DNA of 5,031 nt, from positions 1-5,031 of the forward strand of contig JAUIHJ010000624.1 of NCBI GenBank assembly GCA_030432015.1, read 5' to 3'. Each line of letters begins with the position of its first letter. Position 1 is the first letter of the stretch. This DNA comes from a bacterium (lineage in GTDB: Bacteria; Planctomycetota; Planctomycetia; Pirellulales; Pirellulaceae). The notes under the pieces were generated by a model. That model worked only from the letters and a program-made list of their open reading frames with translations, made no database searches and was not told where the DNA came from. The translations under genes and the position numbers were made by a program. Positions 1 to 5,031 of this stretch are shown one piece after another.

Positions 1-1
1 T

Positions 2-2542
2 AACGGTTACTCGGCACCCGACCCGAGTGACAACCTACCAGCAGATGTCAGGGGAGATGTTTTTTCGCTGGGGGCGACGTTGTATTTCTGGCTTGCCGGT
101 CATGCCCCATTTCCTGACGGTTCGGATGGCGCGCCGCCGGATGAGAAACGTCAACAACCACAACCCCTTGCCGACAGCCTCCCCAAACCGCTGACCGCCT
201 TGTGTGCAGCAATGATGGCCACCGATCCGGCCAGCCGTCTCGCGGCGATGTCTGATGTGCAGGCGCGCATCGCTGAATTTGGCGCCGGAGGCGCCGAGCC
301 CGAAGTCGTCGAACTGGAGGAGCCGCTGGACCTCGTTGAGGTGGACGAGGAAGCGGCGGAAGTGGAAGCGGCGGAAGTGACGGAAGTCGCTTCGGCGCTC
401 GAAGATGATCTCGATTCCGCCGAGCCGACGACGCGTCAGGTTGAGGAGACGACTGCGGTTGATTCTGTGGGGCCGTCGGAACAGGCGTCGGACTCCAGCG
501 GGGCGGTTCCGAAAATTTCTTTAGGTGACGCGCATAAGACGGCGCCCATTTCCGATACCGCCGCGATTTCGATTTCGACTGGCAAGGGCCCCAGCACGGG
601 GCCGGTTGGGGCGTTCAAGATAAGTACAAAAAAGAAAAAGAAGAAGTCGAAGGGCGAACCGGCTGCCGCGGCGCCAACAGCCGCGGCGCCAACAGCCGCG
701 GCACCTGCGGCCAAGGCTGCCACGCCGGACGGGACCGCAAAGTCGAGCGGCGATGCCAAAGAGGATTCTGCGCAACCGCGACGCGGCAAAACGGAAAGCA
801 AAGCCGCGCCCGCTGCACCGACCGATCCGGACGCCGGCGAGCCGATTGCGGATGCGGGGCCGGAAAAAAAGAAAAAGAAGAAGCGAGCTGGACTTCCCAT
901 CGGGTTGATCATTGGCGGCGTTGCCTTGTTGGGATTGATCTTCTTGGGAGGTGGTTCCTTGTTGCTGGTATTGTGGCTCTCAAGTGGTGATGACAACGTT
1001 GTGGCGTCGGCGGACGGCGGGGGCGCGGCGGAGGAGGTTGTCGACCCCGAGGCCGCAGATCCGGAAGTCGACCCGGAGGAAGAGCCCGACAAGATTGTGT
1101 TGATCGATGATGATCCGTCAGCCGGTGGTGCCGCCGACGCGACGGCGGTCGAGGCGGGTGACGGGGGGACAGCGGAATCGGGTGACGCAGCAACGCCCGC
1201 GGTGGCTGCGGCCGCTGGCACGGACGTAGCGTCTCCAGGTGCCAGCCCACCTGACCCTGGTGTGGATGATGCTGCCAGCGTAGCAAGCCCAGGGGCGGCT
1301 GCCACCGGCGAGCCCGCCGCCGCGACGCCAGCGGCTGACGGTGGTCCCAACGGGTCGACAGATTCGACCCAACCGATGCCGGCCAATGACGCAGCCGCAG
1401 TGCCGCCTGCTGACGAGCCCGCAGACGATGCAAAGCAACAGGCAGATGCTGCCGCTGCTGCCAAGATGAAGGCGGATGCGGACGCGGCCGCCAAGAAGTT
1501 GAAGGAGGACGCCGCGAAGAAGGCGGCGGCTGAGAAAAAGAAGCGGGAAGCGGCACTGCCGATCTTTGTCTTCGAGCCCACAATCGAATTGCCTGCGCTG
1601 CCCACGGCCGAAACAGCGTCCGAGCCGGCCGTGATTGGCAAGATCAACATCGGCGAGACCGATGTCTGCTTCATCAGCATGAGCGGTGGTGCGACCGCGT
1701 CACGAGGTCGTGCAGAGTTCACGCTTCAGAATGCGAAATCCGGGACGGCACCGCGCGATTGGGAGTTTGTGGTAACTGAGGCCGGGGCGCAAACCGTCGT
1801 GGCCACGATGGCCTTGGCGGATGCGTCGCTGACATTTCAATGGCTCCCGGCGGCAATCGAAAGCCAATACGCTGGCGGTCTTCGCAACTGTACGCTGAAG
1901 ATGACTGCCGGAAGTGCCAAGCCTCAGGTGCTGGCGCTACGCAGTCCGGTGGTGGTTGAACCACTGCAGGTCGACTTGACCAAGCCTTCAATTCAAACGC
2001 GCTGGAATGTTGACGCGCTTCCAGATCCAGGCACGCTTCAAATCGTCGCCGGCATGAAAGCCCAAAAGATTGTGTTGGACCCACCCCAACCGATCAATGC
2101 GGCCAGAGGTGAGCAGTGGATTTTCCTCGGCGACAACAAGGCAACTTCCGTGTTGGCGTTGAAGCTGGAGTCGACGGTCTCAGCACGTGGCATTCAGGTC
2201 ACACTTAAGCCGTTCTTAACGATCCCCGGGCAGAAGCCATTGGCCTACACCAAGGGGACCAAGAAGAAAGTTACCCAGGAACTCGCCCAGCGAGGTAACC
2301 TGCAGTCCAAGGTTGCCTTTCTTCAGGATCAGCTAAAGAAAGCTCCCAATCCTCAAAAAGCTCGGGTACAGGTCATGGTGACGCAAGCGGAGCAGGACCT
2401 CCAGGCCTTTGATAAGATGGCCCAGCTGATCAGCCAGTTGGATCAACTGGAACAGGCGTACGGTAACGCTGCCCTGGATTTCAAGGTGACGTACCGCACG
2501 GTCGAGGGTGAAACAGTGCTCTTACAGACCGACGGGGCGTAA
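2..2542 (+). CDS. Ser/Thr protein kinase, membrane-anchored, 3' part (5' end outside window)
   Basis: The frame is open from the left edge and encodes 846 visible residues. Residues 2-92 match the end of a Hanks-type kinase domain: a GYSAPD segment in the place of the APE motif, then DVRGDVFSLGATLYFWLAG (invariant Asp of subdomain IX) and DPASR (subdomain XI Arg). The ATP-binding, HRD and DFG motifs lie outside the window, so activity cannot be judged; APE is APD here. An acidic linker and Ala/Pro/Lys-rich stretches follow. A Lys run (about 289-294) precedes one hydrophobic segment (about 298-326), which predicts a cytoplasmic kinase and an exported C-terminal part. After the membrane come an Asp/Ala/Pro-rich linker, a TolA-like Ala/Lys helix (about 475-517), an apparently beta-rich region that I do not recognise (about 520-755) and a probable coiled coil (about 757-820). 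The kinase assignment is firm; substrate and C-terminal ligand are unknown. Confidence 0.88.
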   Translation, partial: NGYSAPDPSDNLPADVRGDVFSLGATLYFWLAGHAPFPDGSDGAPPDEKRQQPQPLADSLPKPLTALCAAMMATDPASRLAAMSDVQARIAEFGAGGAEPEVVELEEPLDLVEVDEEAAEVEAAEVTEVASALEDDLDSAEPTTRQVEETTAVDSVGPSEQASDSSGAVPKISLGDAHKTAPISDTAAISISTGKGPSTGPVGAFKISTKKKKKKSKGEPAAAAPTAAAPTAAAPAAKAATPDGTAKSSGDAKEDSAQPRRGKTESKAAPAAPTDPDAGEPIADAGPEKKKKKKRAGLPIGLIIGGVALLGLIFLGGGSLLLVLWLSSGDDNVVASADGGGAAEEVVDPEAADPEVDPEEEPDKIVLIDDDPSAGGAADATAVEAGDGGTAESGDAATPAVAAAAGTDVASPGASPPDPGVDDAASVASPGAAATGEPAAATPAADGGPNGSTDSTQPMPANDAAAVPPADEPADDAKQQADAAAAAKMKADADAAAKKLKEDAAKKAAAEKKKREAALPIFVFEPTIELPALPTAETASEPAVIGKINIGETDVCFISMSGGATASRGRAEFTLQNAKSGTAPRDWEFVVTEAGAQTVVATMALADASLTFQWLPAAIESQYAGGLRNCTLKMTAGSAKPQVLALRSPVVVEPLQVDLTKPSIQTRWNVDALPDPGTLQIVAGMKAQKIVLDPPQPINAARGEQWIFLGDNKATSVLALKLESTVSARGIQVTLKPFLTIPGQKPLAYTKGTKKKVTQELAQRGNLQSKVAFLQDQLKKAPNPQKARVQVMVTQAEQDLQAFDKMAQLISQLDQLEQAYGNAALDFKVTYRTVEGETVLLQTDGA
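350..379 (+). repeat. 15-bp perfect tandem duplication in kinase linker
   Basis: Two identical adjacent copies of GAAGCGGCGGAAGTG (350-364 and 365-379) are followed by a partial third (about 380-388). The repeat is in frame and encodes the acidic pentapeptide EAAEV twice within the linker after the kinase domain. Probably a slippage expansion of low-complexity coding sequence. Confidence 0.85.
665..704 (+). repeat. 15-bp tandem repeat encoding AAAPT units
   Basis: GCCGCGGCGCCAACA occurs twice in perfect tandem (665-679 and 680-694), followed by a partial, diverged third unit (695-704). It encodes AAAPT-AAAPT-AAAPA in the cytoplasmic linker between the kinase domain and the membrane segment. 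The copy number could differ between strains. Confidence 0.85.
893..979 (+). other. Single transmembrane segment of the kinase
   Basis: About 29 mostly hydrophobic residues (Gly/Leu/Ile/Val, ending in VLWL) directly follow a six-Lys-plus-Arg cluster, and are followed by an Asp/Glu/Ala-rich stretch. By the positive-inside rule the kinase side is cytoplasmic and the C-terminal roughly 520 residues are outside the cytoplasmic membrane. It is the only clear membrane segment in the visible protein. Confidence 0.85.
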
Positions 2543-2562
2543 CTGGGCGGGGCGTAACTGGG
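2533..2562 (+). repeat. 15-bp perfect tandem duplication across the kinase stop codon
   Basis: CGGGGCGTAACTGGG is present twice with no spacer (2533-2547 and 2548-2562). The first copy contains the TAA that ends the kinase gene (2540-2542). Because the unit is a multiple of three, the second copy supplies a second in-frame TAA at 2555-2557. Confidence 0.9.
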
Positions 2563-2574
2563 GCACCCGCGCGA

Positions 2575-2602
2575 AGCAAGCGTGATCCGCATGCTCGTTT
2601 TG
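2575..2602 (+). terminator. Candidate intrinsic terminator of the kinase gene
   Basis: AGCAAGCG (2575-2582) can pair with CGCATGCT (2588-2595), leaving a five-base loop and one A-A mismatch. CG and then TTTT follow. It starts 33 bases after the stop codon in the gap between convergent genes. The stem is imperfect and the T tract short, so this is only a candidate. The opposite strand has no T tract here, so it would not serve the REC-STAS gene well. Confidence 0.35.
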
Positions 2603-2697
2603 TACCGTTGGCACATCGGGCGGGACGCTGGGCGGCAGCGCGTGGGTGCTGGCCCATTGGCGACGGTCGCGATGCCAGAATCGGACGCGGCGCGGCC

Positions 2698-3474
2698 CTA
2701 CGTCGCCGGACTGATCGAAGCAATCGCACTGGGCACATCGTCGTAGATTTGAAAGAGACGATGGAATTGGCGGGCACCCAATTGTTGCCGCACGTTCTTT
2801 CGCAGGCTTGCCAGATGCATATGTCGGTTCTTGCTACGCATCTTTTTTTGCGTACCGATGAGGACCCCCAGGGCCGCGTTGGAAATGTACTCGACATCTT
2901 CCATGCTGACAACGAGTTGATAGTTGCCCCGTTCGGCAAGCGACGACAAACGCTCCTCGATGGCTGAGATCGAGTTCGCGTCCAAAAGCCGCTTGGGCAG
3001 CAAACGCAGGACGATGACGTTCTCGAATCGCTCTTGCATCCAAACGGACCCAGCCTCTTCGGCGTGATCCTCCGCGTCAGTGGTCGGCTCGTCACAAGCT
3101 TCGATGAATTGGCCACGCAGCATGGCATGCTTGACGGAGTGATTGAGCCAGTCCGGCGTAACTTGAGGCTTGACAAGAAAGTCCTGAACACCGCGCTGGT
3201 AGGCCAGGCTGACAGTCGCATCGTCGGTCGCATCCGTCAGGATCACGATCGGCATGGTTGGCCACCGTTGACGCGCCGCGAGATACGTCGCGATGCCCTG
3301 ACCGTCGGGTAGATTCAAGTCAAGCAATACGGCATCGAAATCGCGTTTGGCAGTTCGCTCGATGCCTTCTGCCAACGTGGGGACATGTTCGATCAGATAG
3401 CCGTCCGCCGCCAACATCTGCATGAATCGCGCAGAATCGGCCAAGCTGTCGTCGATCAGCAATATCCGTGGCAT
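2698..3474 (-). CDS. Response regulator with REC and STAS domains
   Basis: A 258-residue protein. Residues 1-122 are a complete receiver domain: the acidic pair D8/D9 in ILLIDDS, phosphoacceptor D52 in VLLDLNLPDG, T80 at the end of IVILT and K102 in FLVKP, so it should accept phosphate from a histidine kinase. An acidic linker (about 123-145) leads to a STAS domain (about 147-250) of the SpoIIAA/RsbV type. In its conserved loop, SpoIIAA has DSSGLGV; this protein has SNAALGV (198-204), so the serine phosphorylated by anti-sigma kinases is alanine. There is no DNA-binding domain, so output is probably through protein contacts, perhaps a partner switch. The start is set by the typical REC opening MPRILLIDDS; only a weak GGAA lies upstream. 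It converges on the kinase gene and lies 290 bases after pstB. Its partners cannot be read from the window. Confidence 0.88.
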   Translation of the reverse strand: MPRILLIDDSLADSARFMQMLAADGYLIEHVPTLAEGIERTAKRDFDAVLLDLNLPDGQGIATYLAARQRWPTMPIVILTDATDDATVSLAYQRGVQDFLVKPQVTPDWLNHSVKHAMLRGQFIEACDEPTTDAEDHAEEAGSVWMQERFENVIVLRLLPKRLLDANSISAIEERLSSLAERGNYQLVVSMEDVEYISNAALGVLIGTQKKMRSKNRHMHLASLRKNVRQQLGARQFHRLFQIYDDVPSAIASISPAT

Positions 3475-3522
3475 GAATCTGGCGTGTTCCGTTTGTCGAG
3501 CGCGTCGGGGGGGAGAGGGTAT

Positions 3523-3552
3523 TTTCTAACCGCCGATACCCCGCTTGGTCAA
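3523..3552 (-). promoter_or_regulatory. Candidate sigma-70-type promoter for the REC-STAS gene
   Basis: On the minus strand TTGACC (3552-3547, five of six to TTGACA) is followed after 18 bases by TAGAAA (3528-3523, four of six to TATAAT). This would start transcription about 40 bases before the ATG. Planctomycete promoters are poorly defined, so this is a pattern match only. Confidence 0.35.
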
Positions 3553-3716
3553 ACGGTGATGTGCCTGGATACCAACTTTTTCTGACGCCGCAGATTGGCT
3601 TGGAGAGGGAATATGTCCACTCGTCGCCGTCAATGTTTTTCCGGTTTTTTTTGTTCCGCATAGGTGGACACTTCGTCGAGTGTTCGGTCGCGAGTCCGGT
3701 GCCGCCAAATTATTGG

Positions 3717-3745
3717 AAAAACGCGGGTCCCATGCTGGGCGGCGT
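3717..3745 (-). terminator. Candidate intrinsic terminator downstream of pstB
   Basis: Read on the minus strand, ACGC and CCCA pair with TGGG and GCGT around a GCA loop, with an uneven internal loop (CG against ACCC), and the stem runs straight into a T tract. It begins about 20 bases after the pstB stop, which fits the end of the pst transcript. A competing short hairpin (GGCG-TCA-CGCC) overlaps it, so confidence is low. Confidence 0.35.
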
Positions 3746-3764
3746 GACGCCAGCGGGCAAGGGC

Positions 3765-4799
3765 TTACCCGAAGCGACCCGTCACGTAGGCCTCGGTTTC
3801 CTGGAGCACTGGCTTCGTGAAGATTTCCGGCGTGGGACCGTACTCGATCAAGTGTCCCAGGTACATAAAAGCCGTGTAATCGCTAATGCGTCCGGCTTGC
3901 TGCATATTGTGCGTCACGATCAGGATTGAGTAATCGCCAGCCAGGTCCTGAATCAGGTCTTCGATTTTCCCGGTGGCCATCGGGTCGAGTGCCGAGCACG
4001 GCTCGTCCAGCAGGAGAACCTCCGGCTCGCTGGCAATGGCGCGGGCAATACAAAGACGCTGTTGCTGGCCTCCCGAAAGGCTCAGCCCGTTCTCGTGAAG
4101 TCGGTCCTTGACCTCGTCCCAGATGGCGGCGCCACGCAAGCTCCGTTCGCAAACTTCATCCAGGACGGCGCGGTTGCGTTCGCCGTCGATTCTGAGCGGG
4201 TACACCACGTTTTCAAAAATGGACATCGGAAATGGGTTGGGCTTCTGAAAGACCATCCCCATCCGCTTACGTAACTCGATGACATCGACGCCGACGTCAA
4301 AGATCGACTCGCCATTGAGGTCCATATCGCCTTCAATCCGCACGGTATCGATCAGGTCATTCATCCGATTGACACAACGGAGCAAGGTCGATTTCCCACA
4401 CCCGGACGGCCCGATTAACGCTGTCACCTTGCCGCGCGGAATGGTCATATCGATGTTGAACAGGGCCTGTGTTGCGGCGTACCACAGGTTGAAATTTCGA
4501 ATCGAAACGACGGCCTCTTCCTGGAGGACCTCGGGATGAATCACCGCGTCGTGATGTTGACCGGCACGTATGGCGTCCAGACGACTCGCGGTGCTCGTAG
4601 CTGTTGAGCTTCCGGAACCGGCGCCGTACACCGGGCTGCTGATTTCCTGCTTGGTCATGATGTCGCTTCCGGAGTCCAGCGAATTCGGCGCCAGAGGGCC
4701 TCGTGCGCTTGGTGCGTTTTGGAGGCGGTGGTCCTTGCCGTTGACCGTGTTGATCGGGTCGGTGGTGGGCGTGCGTAGGCCGAGGTGATTCGTGGTCAT
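3765..4799 (-). CDS. pstB: Phosphate ABC transporter ATP-binding protein PstB, with long N-terminal extension
   Basis: 344 residues. PstB is the ATPase of the high-affinity phosphate importer PstSCAB, acting at the cytoplasmic face of the inner membrane. All ATPase motifs are intact: Walker A GPSGCGKST (130-138), Q-loop Q185 in MVFQKPNPFPMS (PstB-typical), signature LSGGQQQR (241-248), Walker B VLLLDEP (261-267) with D265 and E266, and switch H297 in IVTHNMQQA. The C-terminus GRFG matches the family ending (E. coli GRYG). PstB is usually about 250-260 residues, so roughly 95 N-terminal residues (Ser/Thr/Ala/Gly-rich) are extra. The chosen ATG overlaps the pstA stop and has GGAG 12 bases upstream (4812-4815); codon third positions in the extension are G/C-rich, as in coding sequence. 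An internal ATG at residue 48 (4656-4658) has GGAAG seven bases upstream (4666-4670) and is a real alternative, giving 297 residues. Confidence 0.96.
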   Translation of the reverse strand: MTTNHLGLRTPTTDPINTVNGKDHRLQNAPSARGPLAPNSLDSGSDIMTKQEISSPVYGAGSGSSTATSTASRLDAIRAGQHHDAVIHPEVLQEEAVVSIRNFNLWYAATQALFNIDMTIPRGKVTALIGPSGCGKSTLLRCVNRMNDLIDTVRIEGDMDLNGESIFDVGVDVIELRKRMGMVFQKPNPFPMSIFENVVYPLRIDGERNRAVLDEVCERSLRGAAIWDEVKDRLHENGLSLSGGQQQRLCIARAIASEPEVLLLDEPCSALDPMATGKIEDLIQDLAGDYSILIVTHNMQQAGRISDYTAFMYLGHLIEYGPTPEIFTKPVLQETEAYVTGRFG

Positions 4800-4801
4800 C
4801 A
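4797..4801 (-). promoter_or_regulatory. TGATG stop-start overlap joining pstA and pstB
   Basis: The pstA stop TGA and the first pstB ATG share one base (4799). This arrangement is typical of translational coupling, where the terminating ribosome re-initiates, and would keep permease and ATPase production balanced. It also supports the long form of PstB, although an internal start remains possible. Confidence 0.7.
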
Positions 4802-5029
4802 GAATTGTCCGCTCCGGAAACGTTTCTTGAGTCGAGTTCGTAGCGCCACCGCCGAGACATTGAGCAACGCAATCAATCCAATCAGCAACAGGGTCGTGGT
4901 GTAGACCATGGGCTTGGCGCCTTCGCTGTCCTGGCTCTGGAAACCAACGTCATAGATGTGGAAGCCCAGGTGCATGAAGCTGCGCTCGGGGTGGACGAAG
5001 GGAAAGAGACCGTCGACGGGCAATTCCGG
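4799..5029 (-). CDS. pstA: Phosphate ABC transporter permease PstA, C-terminal end (rest outside window)
   Basis: The frame is open to the right edge, so only the last 76 codons before the stop are visible. The segment LFPFVHPERSFMHLGFHIYD is followed by a Gln/Asp/Ser-containing loop and one hydrophobic stretch (TTTLLLIGLIALLNVSAVAL), ending in a basic cytoplasmic tail, RTRLKKRFRSGQF. This fits the last periplasmic loop, last membrane helix and cytoplasmic end of a PstA-type permease, which forms the phosphate channel with PstC. The identification rests on that topology together with tight coupling to pstB; the cytoplasmic EAA loop that contacts PstB lies outside the window. PstC is a less likely alternative, because gene order normally places pstA directly before pstB. 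Confidence 0.85.
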   Translation of the reverse strand, partial: PELPVDGLFPFVHPERSFMHLGFHIYDVGFQSQDSEGAKPMVYTTTLLLIGLIALLNVSAVALRTRLKKRFRSGQF

Positions 5030-5031
5030 GA

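Larger units (their letters stand above)
3475..3764. other. Intergenic region between pstB and the REC-STAS gene
   Basis: 290 bases without a convincing gene. Short frames here have no recognisable product or start signal. It contains the candidate pstB terminator, the candidate REC-STAS promoter, a T8 tract (3645-3652), a seven-base inverted repeat (TGTCCAC at 3614-3620, GTGGACA at 3664-3670) and a small hairpin ACACT/AGTGT (3668-3683). I saw no PhoB-box-like direct repeat. Confidence 0.6.

Noticed and set aside
436..1722. 428-codon open frame on the minus strand, antisense to the kinase gene
   Set aside because: Its product is Ser/Ala/Gly/Phe-rich low complexity that mirrors the Ala/Lys/Asp-rich kinase linker, and it has no domain. 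The plus frame has a kinase domain, a membrane segment and a continuous protein.
2608..2967. 119-codon plus-strand frame at the convergent gap
   Set aside because: Mostly antisense to the STAS domain, with no recognised domain and no good ribosome binding site.
2481..3233. 250-codon minus-strand frame overlapping the REC-STAS gene
   Set aside because: It runs through the REC-STAS coding region in another frame. Its Arg/Ser/Pro-rich product resembles nothing, whereas the other frame has complete REC and STAS motifs.
3630..3660. T5 and T8 tracts as a plus-strand terminator
   Set aside because: No plus-strand gene ends here and no stable stem directly precedes the T tracts.
3526..3708. Possible small minus-strand gene between pstB and the REC-STAS gene
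   Set aside because: Sixty codons without a recognisable product, overlapping the candidate promoter and T-rich tract.
3561..3929. 122-codon plus-strand frame through the 3475-3764 gap
   Set aside because: Its second half is antisense to the conserved PstB C-terminus and its first half crosses the T-rich gap; no domain or start signal was seen.
4357..4872. 171-codon minus-strand frame overlapping pstB and pstA
   Set aside because: It lies in a different frame from both recognised Pst proteins and is Arg/Ser/Pro-rich, as expected for a GC-rich shadow frame.

Overview
The window looks like chromosomal DNA of a GC-rich bacterium, most likely a planctomycete. This is inferred from gene style, not from a marker gene. 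The clues are a Ser/Thr kinase with a very long Ala/Lys/Asp/Glu-rich linker, a single membrane segment and a large unrecognised C-terminal region; a Pst transporter whose PstA tail and PstB core are clear but whose PstB carries a long N-terminal extension; and weak Shine-Dalgarno signals.

Layout. Positions 2-2542 (+) hold the 3' part of a membrane-anchored Ser/Thr protein kinase gene; its catalytic N-terminal part lies left of the window. It converges on a minus-strand gene (2698-3474) for a response regulator that fuses a receiver (REC) domain to a STAS (anti-sigma-factor antagonist-like) domain. The 155-base gap between them holds a candidate terminator and a longer inverted repeat. A 290-base gap (3475-3764) carries a weak candidate promoter for the REC-STAS gene and a candidate terminator for the gene upstream. 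From 3765 to the right edge, on the minus strand, lie pstB (phosphate ABC transporter ATPase) and the 3' end of pstA (permease). Their stop and start codons overlap as TGATG. In transcription order the minus strand reads pstA-pstB-(gap)-REC-STAS.

How they work together. PstA and PstB are parts of the high-affinity phosphate importer. The position directly after pstB, where phoU often sits, holds the REC-STAS gene, which appears to have its own promoter. The kinase and the REC-STAS protein are both signalling proteins, but nothing in the sequence links them functionally beyond being neighbours.

Most unusual points: three perfect 15-bp tandem duplications in or at the end of the kinase gene, one of which duplicates its stop codon; two in-frame A_AAA_AAG slippery heptamers, one just before the membrane segment; a STAS domain with alanine where phosphorylatable serine is expected; and a roughly 95-residue extension on PstB. 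No RNA gene, insertion sequence or CRISPR array was seen, and I see no strong evidence for a wholly new system.
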